Assembly (NCBI RefSeq): GCF_900104305.1
Contig: NZ_FNJC01000002.1
Span: 848,012-912,011 of the forward strand
Reading direction: 5' to 3'
Length of the DNA: 64,000 bases
Source of the DNA: Filomicrobium insigne
GTDB lineage: Bacteria > Pseudomonadota > Alphaproteobacteria > Rhizobiales > Hyphomicrobiaceae
Below, in pieces: positions 17,188 through 27,403 of the stretch. Numbering within the stretch: position 1 is the stretch's first letter; each line of letters opens with the position of its first letter. Position numbers and translations under genes: made by a program. The notes beneath the pieces were generated by a model. That model was not told the origin of the DNA. It ran no database searches and was given only the letters and a program-made list of their open reading frames with translations.

Positions 17188-17829
17188 TTAGACTCCGTTC
17201 GTTTCAGGTTCAGCACTGTGAGTGCCTTCAACTGGAGACATTATTTCTTGGATTGCCCTCGCCGCAGACCCGCCATGCACGAGAGTGGGAACCACCTCTT
17301 CCGCTGTAGCGGCTGAAGCTCGGCCACCGTTCAGCACAGCACCAAGCATCGCCGTTGCCATTTTCGGGTCATCGCGCATCCCGCTTAAACCTAACTGTTC
17401 GGTAAGCCCAACGCCGCCGGCCATCGTCAATTCAGCGGCAAGTTTTTCTGCGAGCATCGACCGCCAATAAGAGCCAGCGGTCCCAGAACCGAAAAGCGAA
17501 TCCGCATCTTTCGGCATCATATTTTCTAGAAGCTGAGTGAGAACAAAGGACTCGAGCTGCTGCCCTGGTGCCAGTTTTTCAGCCATGCGCACACCAGGAT
17601 GACTGTCTACGACCTGTACCGGCCCTTGAGGCGCCCCCCCACCCGATCGGGCCAGCGTTTCACCCTCGCCAATCGCATCTTTCACAAGCGATGCAAAATT
17701 TGCGTCTAGTCTTTCCACGCGCACCGCACGGCCAACCTCAGCCAAACGTTCGGCAGCCTCTCGGACCTTTACTGGATCCGCTTGGCGCATAACATCGACA
17801 ATCAGGTCGGTAGACGGATTGATACCCAT
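17188..17829 (-). CDS. flgJ: FlgJ-like rod-binding protein
   Basis: The 213-residue protein has the rod-binding domain of FlgJ in its middle: LESFVLTQLLENMMPKDADS, then L-F-G-S-G-T-A-G-S-Y-W-R-S-M-L-A-E and the G-G-V-G-L-T-E-Q-L motif. The muramidase domain of enterobacterial FlgJ is absent, as is usual in alphaproteobacteria, so a separate lytic enzyme must open the wall. It lies between the fliJ-like and flgN-like genes. Confidence 0.85.
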   Translation of the reverse strand: MGINPSTDLIVDVMRQADPVKVREAAERLAEVGRAVRVERLDANFASLVKDAIGEGETLARSGGGAPQGPVQVVDSHPGVRMAEKLAPGQQLESFVLTQLLENMMPKDADSLFGSGTAGSYWRSMLAEKLAAELTMAGGVGLTEQLGLSGMRDDPKMATAMLGAVLNGGRASAATAEEVVPTLVHGGSAARAIQEIMSPVEGTHSAEPETNGV

Positions 17830-17866
17830 GAGAATCCCTATAATTCCACAGGGTATTCTCGCTCCC

Positions 17867-18271
17867 CTAACTTATGGGAGCCTTGTCGGACCAATCCCAG
17901 GCGACACTTTCGGACATCTCGATTTCATACGTGCGCCTCTTATCGAGCTCTTCGCGCTCACGCGCAGACCGCAACGATGCCTCCGCAGCTTTCCCTCTCA
18001 CCGCAGCATCGTTGACCATCTCTCGTTGTGTATCAATCTGAAGTTCCAATCGATGGAGTTGCCGATCTATCCAGGACAGGCGGCTAACACCAATTTCCAT
18101 CAACCGCGAATTCATAAGCTGGGCGCCGTCGATCAGTTCTGCGATCCGCTGTCTATCATGTTGTAACTGGTCCTTATGCCGTATGAGCTTCGCCAGCTTG
18201 CCCCGTTCCACACGCAAAAGGTCATCACACAACTGCACAATCTGCCGGGCCTTCTCCGTCCGCTTCGTCAT
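17867..18271 (-). CDS. fliJ: FliJ-like flagellar export protein
   Basis: A 134-residue, highly charged coiled-coil protein (VQLCDDLLRVERGKLAKLIR, then H-K-D-Q-L-Q-H-D-R-Q) following fliR by four bases. Size, composition and location match FliJ, the ATPase stalk protein of the export apparatus, but sequence conservation in this family is low, so the assignment rests on layout. fliI is encoded in a different operon (12476-13906). Confidence 0.65.
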   Translation of the reverse strand: MTKRTEKARQIVQLCDDLLRVERGKLAKLIRHKDQLQHDRQRIAELIDGAQLMNSRLMEIGVSRLSWIDRQLHRLELQIDTQREMVNDAAVRGKAAEASLRSAREREELDKRRTYEIEMSESVAWDWSDKAPIS

Positions 18272-18275
18272 TCCA

Positions 18276-19031
18276 TCACCCCCCTGCCAGCAAACTCGCG
18301 TACCCCGCCATGAAGATCCTCAAGAGTTCCGTCACCGTGAAGAACAAAAGCACCAGACCGCCCGCAATAACGAAGGGCATCGAAACGAAATAAACTGGGA
18401 TCTGCTGCACAAGCCTGTTCGCGATACCGAACATCAGGTTGACCAACAGGGAATAGACGAGGAATGGACTTGCAATCTGCAAACACAAATAGAACGAACG
18501 CGAAAGCGCATCGACAACAGGGATCAAACGTCCCTGCATCTCGCCGACGCCCTGCACAGGAATAGCCGAATAAGAATCGAGGAGCGCAGCCAGCAGCTCC
18601 CAATGACGATCCGTGAGAAACACGAGCACGGTCGCCGTAGTCGTAATCAATACAGACAACGGCGCGGCGGGCTCCACGTCGTCAATCGGCGCGCCCATCA
18701 TGCCGCCGACGCCAACAAACGAAGCGATGGCCATCGCAAAAAACTGTAACGCGGCGAAAAATGCACGCGCCATCAGCCCAATCATCAATCCCACAATGGT
18801 TTCAAGCACCATTAAAGGCAGCAATATCGCCAAGGACGGGTCAGGCCCTGCCGACTTTACTACGGGCATCAGAACCGGAGACAGCGCCAACGTCACCGCA
18901 ACAGCGACAAACAGCCGGATCTGCATGGGAATGCGCGGCGTCGCAAAGCCCGGCACGACCATCAAACATCCACCGATGCGGCAGAAGATGACGAGCACCG
19001 TCACAATCGCGTCGCTCGCGAGCTCCGTCAC
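18276..19031 (-). CDS. fliR: Flagellar export gate protein FliR
   Basis: FliR is part of the export gate with FliP and FliQ. The 251 residues contain several hydrophobic helices. Family landmarks are [20 protein letters not shown] near the N-terminus, a central [14 protein letters not shown] segment, and the C-terminal [20 protein letters not shown]. It overlaps the flhA stop by four bases, so translation is coupled to flhA. Confidence 0.97.
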   Translation of the reverse strand: MTELASDAIVTVLVIFCRIGGCLMVVPGFATPRIPMQIRLFVAVAVTLALSPVLMPVVKSAGPDPSLAILLPLMVLETIVGLMIGLMARAFFAALQFFAMAIASFVGVGGMMGAPIDDVEPAAPLSVLITTTATVLVFLTDRHWELLAALLDSYSAIPVQGVGEMQGRLIPVVDALSRSFYLCLQIASPFLVYSLLVNLMFGIANRLVQQIPVYFVSMPFVIAGGLVLLFFTVTELLRIFMAGYASLLAGG

Positions 19032-21115
19032 GAAATCGTACCAAGCGACTCAACTTGAACGCTGCGCGAAATCTCCACGTGCGATAGAACCGGTAGGTTC
19101 GCGAACAGACGTTCTGTAATGAGCCTCACATAAGGGCGGGCATCTGGCGACGTCACAAGAGCGAAGTTCTTGCCCTTATCCATAAACCCGCGAATGACCT
19201 TCGAAGCTTCCTTGCTGAATTCCTCAATCATCCGCGGATCGAGGTCGAACTGAACAACTTCTCCATTCGAATCCCGCTTCAAGCTTTCATGGAACGCAAG
19301 GTCCCAGCGGCTGCCCAATCGCAACACACTCAGAACACCGTTTTCAGAGAGATCGCCACAAATCTGCTGACCAATACGGACACGGACATGTTCAACAATC
19401 TGCTCTGTCCGCCGGGAGTGTGGTGCGATTTCCGCAATCGCTTCCAGGATGAGATGTAGATTTCGGATGGAAACACGTTCCGCCAGAAGCAACTTCAAGA
19501 CAGCTTGGATTCCCGAATAAGAAATGTGCTGCGGTGCGATTTCATCAAGAAGGCGGCGATACTCCGCCGGCAAGCGGTCCAGCAAAGAACGCATATCCTT
19601 GTAGGACAATAACTGAGCCAGATTGTTGCGCAGAATTTCACTTAAGTGCGTCAACAGGACTGAAAGGTTGTCGACGGGTACGAAGCCTTCGTTCTTAACG
19701 TCCTTGGCAAGCGTTTGCGGAACCCACATTGCTTTCATGCCGAAAGCTGGCTCGCGTGCCGGTTCGCCAGGAACCTGAGGTGGCTTGCGATCGCCGACAA
19801 TCACCAGCATATCGCCGAGCCGAAGTTCCTCGTTGGCCATAACCGTACCGTGAATTTTGATCTGATACGCTTTCGACTCGATAAGCAGGTCGTCGGACAG
19901 CTTGATTTCGGGAACGACGAAGCCGTACTGCCGCGCAAACTTGCGCCGCATCTTCGCAACACGTTGCGCCAGCTCCGAATGAGATCTTGCCAAGCCCGAT
20001 GAAAGCTGGCGGCCGAAGCAAAGCTCGATCTCGACAGTATTCAGAGATTCCTTGACCGACTCGCGTGCCTTCTCCTGCGCCGCCATCTCGGTTTTGAGGG
20101 CGTCAGCCTCCTGAGCTGCCTTTTCTTCTGCCCACTTTTGCGGGATCGAATACGCGAGGAAAGCCAGGACCGCACCAATGAGTGCGAACGGAACAAAGGG
20201 TAGCGCCGGCAACAGCGCAAAGATGAACATCAGCATGGAGGCCATGAACAGCGCTCTGGGATGATTACCGAGCTGTCCAAGAACCGCCTTTTCCGCAGAC
20301 CCCTTCGTGCCACCTTTAGACACGATCATACCTGCGGCAAGCGCAACGATAAGTGCAGGGATTTGGGTGACCAAGCCATCACCCACCGACAGGCGCGTGA
20401 AGACGTCAACAGCCTCGCCCACGGACATCCCGTGCCGGAGCACACCGATGATCATACCGCCAAAAATGTTAACGGCAGTGATGATCAACCCCGCGATCGC
20501 GTCACCGCGTACGAACTTCGAGGCACCGTCCATCGAACCGAAGAACGAGCTCTCCTCTTCCAGCTCACGCCGTCGCCGCTGAGCTTCCTTTTCATCGAGC
20601 AGGCCAGCCGAAAGATCAGCGTCAATCGCCATCTGCTTACCGGGGATAGCATCCAGCGTGAAGCGCGCGCCAACTTCCGCAATACGCGTTGCACCCTTGG
20701 TAATAACGATGAAATTGACCGTCAGCAGGATAACAAAGACGATAATCCCGATAACGAAATCACCGCCCATTACAAAGGTCGAAAATCCTCCGATCACATG
20801 CCCCGCGGCATCGGACCCTTTGGACCCATCCGTCAAGATCAGCCGCGTTGTGGCAATATTAAGCGCGAGCCGCATCATTGTTGCGAGCAACAGCACCGTC
20901 GGAAACGAGGAGAATTGTAGGGGCGTCTGAATCCACAACGCCACCATGAGAATGAGAACGGAAAAAGCAATCGACAGCGCCAGCCCGAAATCCACCATGA
21001 TGGGTGGTAAAGGCAGGAACAGAACCGTCAACATGAAGATGATAGCTACCGCGAAGCCAATGTCGCGGAAGCCTTCACGTGGCACGGTCAGCGCCGAGGA
21101 CGCCGTGTTTTCCAT
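19028..21115 (-). CDS. flhA: Flagellar export protein FlhA
   Basis: FlhA is the large export-gate component, an ion-conducting membrane ring with a cytoplasmic docking domain. The 695 residues show eight N-terminal membrane helices (about 20-310), the FHIPEP-type cytoplasmic motif region ([20 protein letters not shown] and GLLDEKEA), and a C-terminal domain from about 350. Length is standard. It is preceded by fliQ after 107 bases. Confidence 0.98.
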   Translation of the reverse strand: MENTASSALTVPREGFRDIGFAVAIIFMLTVLFLPLPPIMVDFGLALSIAFSVLILMVALWIQTPLQFSSFPTVLLLATMMRLALNIATTRLILTDGSKGSDAAGHVIGGFSTFVMGGDFVIGIIVFVILLTVNFIVITKGATRIAEVGARFTLDAIPGKQMAIDADLSAGLLDEKEAQRRRRELEEESSFFGSMDGASKFVRGDAIAGLIITAVNIFGGMIIGVLRHGMSVGEAVDVFTRLSVGDGLVTQIPALIVALAAGMIVSKGGTKGSAEKAVLGQLGNHPRALFMASMLMFIFALLPALPFVPFALIGAVLAFLAYSIPQKWAEEKAAQEADALKTEMAAQEKARESVKESLNTVEIELCFGRQLSSGLARSHSELAQRVAKMRRKFARQYGFVVPEIKLSDDLLIESKAYQIKIHGTVMANEELRLGDMLVIVGDRKPPQVPGEPAREPAFGMKAMWVPQTLAKDVKNEGFVPVDNLSVLLTHLSEILRNNLAQLLSYKDMRSLLDRLPAEYRRLLDEIAPQHISYSGIQAVLKLLLAERVSIRNLHLILEAIAEIAPHSRRTEQIVEHVRVRIGQQICGDLSENGVLSVLRLGSRWDLAFHESLKRDSNGEVVQFDLDPRMIEEFSKEASKVIRGFMDKGKNFALVTSPDARPYVRLITERLFANLPVLSHVEISRSVQVESLGTIS

Positions 21116-21222
21116 GATTTGCGTCTCAACCGTTTAGAATCAAATGCGAGCATACACTCGCTCTCGCATGATTCTTGAGGGCGAAACCTTGCGCCAAGCC
21201 GCCCTCGGGCGAGCCATCAACA

Positions 21223-21489
21223 TCAAAATCCCGTTTCTATTCGCGCGTATAGTGATGTCGAGAATGACATAATGATGCTGCCCACGAACGGAGCAGAAAC
21301 AAGCGATATCAGCAGGATTGCGATAATTTTCGGGATGAACGTAAGCGTCATCTCCTGGATCTGCGTCAAAGCCTGTAAAAGCGCGATGGCGATACCGACG
21401 ACCATCGCGGCAATGACGGCCGGGCTCGAAGCCATGAGCACGGCCCAAATGGCCGATTGCACAATATCTAGTGCATCAGCTTCGTTCAT
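21223..21489 (-). CDS. fliQ: Flagellar export gate protein FliQ
   Basis: FliQ is a small export-gate subunit. The 88 residues form two membrane helices with the family sequences IAAMVVGIAIALLQALTQIQ then E-M-T-L-T-F-I-P-K-I. It overlaps flgD by four bases and precedes flhA, as in Brucella and Sinorhizobium clusters. Confidence 0.97.
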   Translation of the reverse strand: MNEADALDIVQSAIWAVLMASSPAVIAAMVVGIAIALLQALTQIQEMTLTFIPKIIAILLISLVSAPFVGSIIMSFSTSLYARIETGF

Positions 21490-21938
21490 GCTTCGGGCTC
21501 AGGTTCCGAATCAGGCGTAGCCCCAGACTCTGACAGCATCATGCCGTTGCTCATAACCACTTCGCGACCATCTTCGAGAATTGCAATCGCACCACCGGTA
21601 ACGAAGCGAACAGATTCGACAACGCCTGTCACCTCACCATCAGCGGAAGTGATCGTCTTGCCGATGATGCTACCCGCCTGCGAAATCATCGTTGCCGCAA
21701 ACAGCTCATCGAGCTTGTTGTTGGTCACAATTGTTTGCTCGACGTTAGAGAAGGAAGCGAGCTGTGCCACGTACTCGCTGGAATCCATAGGCTGCAGCGG
21801 ATCCTGATTTTGCATTTCAGCGATCAGGAGCTGAAGAAACGTATCGTAATCAAGAGACACGTTGCGCGCTGACGAAGATGACGACGACTCATAAGTCTGT
21901 CCGTAGTTCCTGATTGCAGATATGGGGTCTGTAGACAT
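21486..21938 (-). CDS. flgD: Hook cap protein FlgD (short form)
   Basis: FlgD caps the growing hook. The 150-residue protein keeps the conserved N-terminal region (DYDTFLQLLIAEMQNQDPLQ, then M-D-S-S-E-Y-V-A-Q-L-A-S-F-S-N-V-E-Q). Its C-terminal half (VVESVRFVTGGAIAILEDGR) is short compared with enterobacterial FlgD (about 230 residues), as is normal for rhizobia. It overlaps flbT by one base. Confidence 0.95.
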   Translation of the reverse strand: MSTDPISAIRNYGQTYESSSSSSARNVSLDYDTFLQLLIAEMQNQDPLQPMDSSEYVAQLASFSNVEQTIVTNNKLDELFAATMISQAGSIIGKTITSADGEVTGVVESVRFVTGGAIAILEDGREVVMSNGMMLSESGATPDSEPEPEA

Positions 21939-22378
21939 CAGGCGATCTCCGCTTCCTGTTCGCGCTCTAACAACCCATCGTCAGGCTGCTGCCGCAAAAT
22001 TTCGTCCTCTAGAGAGATGAGGCCACGGATCGCCTTGAGCGCATCAAACGAACGTCCACTCTCCACGAGAAGTTCAACTTCGTCCAATCCGTTAAGGATC
22101 GCCGCGTCTGTCACGGTTTTACGCAACACAAGCATCGACGATACGAACAGCTTCTGCGCCAACGGCGCTGTCGCCGGATCAATGATCATCGACTGAACTA
22201 CAAAATACAATTGCCGGGTTGGTGTCGTTGCATCGGCTTCCTGCATAACGTGCGTTTCCAGAAGAAACGTCACGTTATTCAGAAATTCGAGCGAAACCCG
22301 GCGATCCACCCGCACCACGGCGCCATTTATATAAATGCGCTCGTTGGGCCGCAGATGGATTTTGAAACTCGAAGTCAT
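21938..22378 (-). CDS. flbT: Flagellin expression regulator FlbT
   Basis: FlbT is a post-transcriptional regulator of flagellin in alphaproteobacteria; in Caulobacter it binds the flagellin mRNA leader. The 146 residues begin with LRPNERIYINGAVVRVDRRV and L-E-F-L-N-N-V-T-F-L-L-E, the characteristic start of the family. It lies between flaF and flgD with four-base and one-base overlaps. The hairpin leader upstream of the flagellin gene at 1-248 is a candidate target. Confidence 0.95.
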   Translation of the reverse strand: MTSSFKIHLRPNERIYINGAVVRVDRRVSLEFLNNVTFLLETHVMQEADATTPTRQLYFVVQSMIIDPATAPLAQKLFVSSMLVLRKTVTDAAILNGLDEVELLVESGRSFDALKAIRGLISLEDEILRQQPDDGLLEREQEAEIA

Positions 22379-22722
22379 TCAAGCCCCTCACGGATGGCAA
22401 CAGAAACCTCGATTAGTCCATCGAAGCTTGCAACCTCACCCTGGCGGATCTTTTCGGCTTCTCGGAGGATCCATATACCAACTGAAATCACCTGCGCGCG
22501 CAGTTCATCAGGCAATCCGTTTTCCGGATTGGAAAGATCTTCAAGCAGCACGGTCCACAAGCGCTGCAAGAAATAGATCGCTTCGGTCGCCTCTTTGGTA
22601 TTAGGGCCGACCTCTGCAGCCTTCCGCAATAGCTCGATCGAATGATCAAGCGCCTTACCCTCTAACTCGCGCGCGCTGGCTGACGAATCTGAAAGTACAT
22701 CCGTGTATGAAAATTGATACAT
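22375..22722 (-). CDS. flaF: Flagellin-associated regulator FlaF
   Basis: FlaF works with FlbT to couple flagellin synthesis and secretion in Caulobacter and rhizobia. The 115-residue helical protein begins YTDVLSDSSASARELEGKAL and ends with a region Q-G-E-V-A-S-F-D-G-L-I-E-V-S. The stop overlaps the flbT start. It is located between flgL and flbT, the usual order. Confidence 0.93.
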   Translation of the reverse strand: MYQFSYTDVLSDSSASARELEGKALDHSIELLRKAAEVGPNTKEATEAIYFLQRLWTVLLEDLSNPENGLPDELRAQVISVGIWILREAEKIRQGEVASFDGLIEVSVAIREGLE

Positions 22723-22762
22723 GGCGCCGCTCTCTTGCCTTTGTCCCTATGTTCGACCGTCT

Positions 22763-23818
22763 CTATCGGAGGTAATTCACGAGGCTGAGACTCTGGATAC
22801 GTACTGTCAGCTCATAGGATGTCTCGATGCGCGTCTTAAGCTCGTTTACGCGCACTTGAGCTTCGTAGCCGTCGACACCTTCCATTTCGCCGACACGCTC
22901 GTTCAATAATGCGATCTGCTTGTCGATCTTGTTATTCGCGTACTCCAAGCGCTCCTGCGAGTTGCCCAACTGGGCCTGAAGCGTAGCGATCCCAGGAATC
23001 GCCTCACCGATAAGTCGCGTCGCCTCGTCGATGATCACGCCGTAGGCTTGATCATTCATGTTGTTGAGGCCCAGCTCTGCAATCATCGTGTAAGCCTTCA
23101 CCAGCTTACGGATAGGCTCAGCATTCGCGGAAACCGAAGTCGAGATCCGCTCCGTAAGCGAAATCTTGTCGTAGCGTACGGCATCCGACGCATCCGACCA
23201 TTCCGCAGACCAAGCAGGCTCCTCAAACTTCTGCGCAAAATCCGTATCAAGGAACGTCTGCAAGGTTGCAGCATCGATCGTTTCAACCGCAGGGTTATCT
23301 TGAGTAAGCCCGCCGAAGGCAGCAGAGAACGCCGCGTCTATCCCAACCTTATTGGTGGCGGTTGGTGAGGCGTAATAGTCAACAATCGGCTTATTCTGCG
23401 TGTTTATGCCGGCAAACATATTCGCGCCATCGAGGCCGGTATTGAGAATTTCCATCAGAGCCTGGAGCCGCGTCTTCGCCTGATCCTGCACAACGTCGGA
23501 CCCAATTGTGCGATCGCGCATCGGAATAAGCTGCGTGAGGAAATCTTCCGCATCCGTAACAATCGCCGTTAATGCGGCCTGCGTTGTGTCCATACGGATC
23601 GCGATACTGTCATTGGCCTGCTTAATACTCCCGATCTGAGAGAATTGAGCGCGCAGGGACAACACCTCACTGGTCCGGTTCCCGAGATGCAACCCCATAT
23701 CGGCAGCACGAAGCGTAAGCGACTCTTTATGCGCGACCAAGTACTTCGACTGAAGCTCAGCAACAGATGCCCGCAAGCTCGTCGAAATGTGTGATGTAGA
23801 AACCTGACTGATTTTCAT
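22763..23818 (-). CDS. flgL: Hook-filament junction protein FlgL
   Basis: FlgL joins hook and filament. The start at ATG 23818 gives 351 residues beginning MKISQVSTSHISTSLRASVA, supported by AGGATG six bases upstream. A longer open frame upstream lies inside flgK and is not coding. The N-terminal helical region and the C-terminal helix (YELTVRIQSLSLVNYLR) are flagellin-like. The middle domain is specific. It follows flgK by four bases. Confidence 0.93.
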   Translation of the reverse strand: MKISQVSTSHISTSLRASVAELQSKYLVAHKESLTLRAADMGLHLGNRTSEVLSLRAQFSQIGSIKQANDSIAIRMDTTQAALTAIVTDAEDFLTQLIPMRDRTIGSDVVQDQAKTRLQALMEILNTGLDGANMFAGINTQNKPIVDYYASPTATNKVGIDAAFSAAFGGLTQDNPAVETIDAATLQTFLDTDFAQKFEEPAWSAEWSDASDAVRYDKISLTERISTSVSANAEPIRKLVKAYTMIAELGLNNMNDQAYGVIIDEATRLIGEAIPGIATLQAQLGNSQERLEYANNKIDKQIALLNERVGEMEGVDGYEAQVRVNELKTRIETSYELTVRIQSLSLVNYLR

Positions 23819-23822
23819 ATCG

Positions 23823-25283
23823 TCATCCTGTGGCTTCGAGCAGCGCGAGGAACATGTTGTCGATAGTCGAAATGAGACGCGACGACGCTTGATACGAGCG
23901 CTCAAGGTCGAGCAGCAACGACATCTCTTCATCGACATTGACGCCGGTAGCGTTCGACAACGCCTCAACCGACCGGGTCACCACTGCGCCCCTCAAATCA
24001 GCTTCGCTTTTCGCCGCAGAGCGAGCTTCACCGAGCCATCCGCCGGACGCAGACGCATAGTTGATCAACGTTGCGGAATTTCCGGCCTCAGCTGAGAGGT
24101 CAAAGCTTCGCACAGCTCCGAATTTCTCCAGAAGACCATGCAGCCGGTCCGAATAAGAGGCCGCTCCCTCCACGTTGTAGACATATGCTGGATTGAGAGG
24201 GTCGGAAATCCCACCATCGCGCAACCGCATCAAATCTCCACCAGCATCAGGGTCCACGTTGGGATTGATCATGATGGATGCCGCGAGACCATCAACAACG
24301 ACTCCCGATGCCGGAACACCCGTAAGTCCAGGCGCTGTAAACAAGCCCGGCAGATCCGGCAGCGTCGGCACCGCGCTTTGATCGCTCTCTGCGAAAACTT
24401 CGACAAGCCCGCGCGCAATCTCATCAAGCTGGCTTTGATAGGTCGGCGCGATGGTATCGCGCACCTCCATGAGCCCCGCGATACGCCCCGTAACCGATCC
24501 TGTCATCGGCACGCCATCGACATAGACCTGGTTGGCGGTCTGTCCAGCAAGCAGCGTTGGTGTCGGCGTGAAGGAAACAGTACGCGGCCCCTTATCGAAG
24601 AGCGTAACGCCATTGCTTAGAAAGATCGCCATGTCGTTGTTGGCACGCAAAACCGTGCGAACCTCGACTTCGCCCGAGATGTTGCGCAACAGCTCATCGC
24701 GCTTATCGAGCTGATCGGTGACATCGAGTCCAGCTTGCGTACCCTTAATGATCTGCTCATTGACCTTATCGAATTCCTTGAGCAGCTGATTAAGGTTCTC
24801 GACACTTCTATTTATGTCGGCGTCCGCACGCTCACGCACAGTTCGCACTTCTTGAGAGGCGTTATTCAGGGACTCGGCGACACGTACTGCTGAATCCAAC
24901 GCGGCCCGCGCGGCAATCGCATCGTGTGGCCGCGCCGCATATTCCTGCAGGCTATCCATGAGCTCCTGCATCATAGCGGCAGGAGACGCTCCGAGTTCGG
25001 GATCGCCGACTGTAGCATCGAGCGCATCAAGCGCATCGGCGATCGCCAATTGAGCTTCATGACTGGAAGCCGACCTCATGAGGTTTTCCAGCAGGGCCTC
25101 ATCGGCAAGCCGTTGAACCGTCCCAAGCCGCGCACCTCCGGTAATGGAAGTAATAAGGTGCGCGACCTTACGCGATGCATAAGGGTCATCCGCCCGCGTA
25201 ACGTTACGCGTCAGAATCGCCGTTTGCTCAGACGTTGTCCTGAGACCCTGCTTGGCGATATCCAAGCCAACAGACAGCGACAT
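23823..25283 (-). CDS. flgK: Hook-associated protein FlgK
   Basis: FlgK is the first hook-filament junction protein. The 486 residues start with the signature GLDIAKQGLRTTSEQTAILT plus R-N-V-T-R-A-D-D-P-Y. A helical D1 region with a V-N-E-Q-I segment follows, and the protein ends with NVDEEMSLLLDLERSYQASS and R-L-I-S-T-I-D-N-M-F, the canonical C-terminal helix. Length is normal. It lies between flgE and flgL. Confidence 0.96.
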   Translation of the reverse strand: MSLSVGLDIAKQGLRTTSEQTAILTRNVTRADDPYASRKVAHLITSITGGARLGTVQRLADEALLENLMRSASSHEAQLAIADALDALDATVGDPELGASPAAMMQELMDSLQEYAARPHDAIAARAALDSAVRVAESLNNASQEVRTVRERADADINRSVENLNQLLKEFDKVNEQIIKGTQAGLDVTDQLDKRDELLRNISGEVEVRTVLRANNDMAIFLSNGVTLFDKGPRTVSFTPTPTLLAGQTANQVYVDGVPMTGSVTGRIAGLMEVRDTIAPTYQSQLDEIARGLVEVFAESDQSAVPTLPDLPGLFTAPGLTGVPASGVVVDGLAASIMINPNVDPDAGGDLMRLRDGGISDPLNPAYVYNVEGAASYSDRLHGLLEKFGAVRSFDLSAEAGNSATLINYASASGGWLGEARSAAKSEADLRGAVVTRSVEALSNATGVNVDEEMSLLLDLERSYQASSRLISTIDNMFLALLEATG

Positions 25284-25323
25284 TGAATGAGACCCCTACC
25301 CTGCTTTGCTAAACTAGTGCGCG

Positions 25324-26583
25324 TTACCGTTTCAGGTTGACCAGAACTTCGAGGAGTTCCGAACCTGTCTGGAAGACTTTGGAGTTCGCTGTGTAGTTGC
25401 GCTGAGACTCGATCATCGTCGTCAACTCGCTCGCGAGATCTACGTTGGAGCTCTCCAGAGCACCGGAAAAGATGGTTCCGAGCGCGCCCTCTCCAGGAAA
25501 ACCAATCTGCAAATCACCGGACTCGGCGGTAATTGAAAAGACGGTCCCGGATTCCGGCTTCAGTCGGTCAGGGCTCGCAACATTGGCCAGCGGAATACGG
25601 TAGATCGCGGAGCGCGCTCCATTCTCGTAGACCGCATAAATAATACCGTCATCGGCAAACTCGACCGATTCAATTGCAGCCGGTTCGCTACCATTAACTT
25701 CCGCATCCAGAACGGTATAGCCAGTGCCCTTCTCAGTTGTTGCCGACAGATCGATAACAAGGCTGGAACCGTTCGGAACTGGAATTGTAATGTCCGTGAA
25801 GCTGCCGGCATCAAGCGCGCCCGTGGTGGGATCGAACGTAAGCGTCTGCGTGGACAATGGGGCCGCCGCATAAGGAAACCCGCCTCCAGGAGCAGCGTCA
25901 TCACGATCAAAGACGGCAACTTCCCATTGGTTCGCAGCCGTCTTCGTATAGTAGACGTCTAGAATGACTTCTCGGCCGACACTGTCATATGCCTTCAACG
26001 AAGACGTATGCGTAAACGTCGAACCGGCCACGTTGTCGGACGGCAAACTGCCCGCAGCCACAATGCCCTCGTTGACATCCAGGTTGGTCGTCATGACACC
26101 TTCTGTCGAGGGCTCCGACACGAGCGTCACACTACGAATATTGACGGCCTCAAGGCCGGCCGTACCGTTGATCACCGCCCCTGTGTTGCCGTTGGCGATC
26201 GGATACCCCATGAGGCGAAAGCCGGCCGTATTCATGAGCGTACCATCTTCCAACGGGACAAAGGCACCCGCACGCGTTAGAGAGACCCTGCCCTCAGCAT
26301 CGCCGACCATGAAAAAGCCCTGGCCATTGATCGCGAGGTCATAACCCGACGCCGAATACTCAAGCGTGCCTTTCTGGCTAATCGCATAGCGGGTCTTGGA
26401 CTCCACACCGCCCGAAGCATAGTTGGTGCCGTGATTGTCGAGGACGAGAGCTGCGAACTCAGTTGAAGCGCGCTTGTAACCGGTGGTCCTTGCATTGGCG
26501 ATGTTGTCAGCAACCGTACCAAGACGGTTGGACTGGGCCCCCATGCCGGACACACCCGTCCGCATCAAATTGTACACGCTCAT
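25324..26583 (-). CDS. flgE: Flagellar hook protein FlgE
   Basis: FlgE is the hook subunit. The 419 residues begin MSVYNLMRTGVSGMGAQSNR, then A-D-N-I-A-N-A-R-T-T-G-Y-K-R. They end with ESSNVDLASELTTMIESQRN and Y-T-A-N-S-K-V-F-Q. The intervening D1/D2 domains have a FlgE-type beta fold. It is the first gene of the second long flagellar operon and follows ftcR after 148 bases, which should include its promoter. Confidence 0.97.
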   Translation of the reverse strand: MSVYNLMRTGVSGMGAQSNRLGTVADNIANARTTGYKRASTEFAALVLDNHGTNYASGGVESKTRYAISQKGTLEYSASGYDLAINGQGFFMVGDAEGRVSLTRAGAFVPLEDGTLMNTAGFRLMGYPIANGNTGAVINGTAGLEAVNIRSVTLVSEPSTEGVMTTNLDVNEGIVAAGSLPSDNVAGSTFTHTSSLKAYDSVGREVILDVYYTKTAANQWEVAVFDRDDAAPGGGFPYAAAPLSTQTLTFDPTTGALDAGSFTDITIPVPNGSSLVIDLSATTEKGTGYTVLDAEVNGSEPAAIESVEFADDGIIYAVYENGARSAIYRIPLANVASPDRLKPESGTVFSITAESGDLQIGFPGEGALGTIFSGALESSNVDLASELTTMIESQRNYTANSKVFQTGSELLEVLVNLKR

Positions 26584-26731
26584 TAGATCGTCCCTCGCTG
26601 GATCAATAAAAGCAGTTGGAGCGATGACATCACGCGGGACTTATGCGGGCCTTACAGCAATGCTCCAAATTCGTACAAAAACTCAAAGGTTAATAATGTG
26701 TTAACGCACTTCAGGCAGGACAAACTAACGC

Positions 26732-27403
26732 TCAATCCGAATGCAGCCGGTAGCCAAGATGACGCTTTGAATCGATGGGATCGTAACCGAGGCGCTGCCG
26801 CAAACGCTTGCGCAGTTTGCTGATGTGACTCTCGACGACGTTGTCATCGATTTCGCGATCGAACAGTCCGTAAACGAAGTTGAAAATCTGCGCCTTCGTC
26901 ACCCGGCGCCCCTGGTTGCGCACGAGATATTCCAGAATGCGCAATTCACGCCGCGGCAATGGAAGCGGCACCCCTCCAACCTCGGGATCTCTTCCCTCGG
27001 AGAACACAACGATTGGGCCGGCCTCCAATTCATTATCAGAAGTTTTTGCGCGCCGACCAATTGCGCCAATTCGCGCCATGATTTCACGCACATGGACTGG
27101 CTTACCTACGACGTCGTCAACGCCGGCGGCGAATAAATCCAAAGTTTCGTCGAGAGTTTTCTGATCATCCATCGCAATAATGGCAGCGGACGATCTTTTC
27201 TTTATAATCCGTGCAAGCGACCTGCGCCCGTCACAGTTTCCAAGTAAAAAAGCTTCAATTGACCCAAGGTCCGGATCCGGCGCAGCCGTAAACCAACTAT
27301 CGAATTCTGTTGGACAAAACCCTGTAGTCGCCACACCCTCACGATCGAACATTGACGCATAACCGTTGATGACAAGCTCGCGCTCGTCGACGATCACGAT
27401 CAT
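26732..27403 (-). CDS. ftcR: Flagellar master regulator FtcR (OmpR-type)
   Basis: FtcR is an OmpR-type activator of flagellar genes in Brucella and relatives (called Rem in Sinorhizobium). The 223 residues have a receiver-like domain (1-120) beginning MIVIVDERELVINGYASMFD. The acidic pair D6/E7 and the K of V-G-K-P-V are present. At the usual phosphoacceptor position, however, the sequence reads S-I-E-A-F-L-L-G-N with no aspartate, as known for FtcR. The C-terminal winged helix (about 130-220) has RRELRILEYLVRNQGRRVTK and the DDNVVESHISKLRKRLR recognition region. Its place before flgE is typical. Confidence 0.93.
   Translation of the reverse strand: MIVIVDERELVINGYASMFDREGVATTGFCPTEFDSWFTAAPDPDLGSIEAFLLGNCDGRRSLARIIKKRSSAAIIAMDDQKTLDETLDLFAAGVDDVVGKPVHVREIMARIGAIGRRAKTSDNELEAGPIVVFSEGRDPEVGGVPLPLPRRELRILEYLVRNQGRRVTKAQIFNFVYGLFDREIDDNVVESHISKLRKRLRQRLGYDPIDSKRHLGYRLHSD

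Noticed and set aside
23819..23968. N-terminal extension of the flgL frame
   Set aside because: It lies inside flgK, has no FlgL-like sequence and a better start with ribosome site is at 23818.
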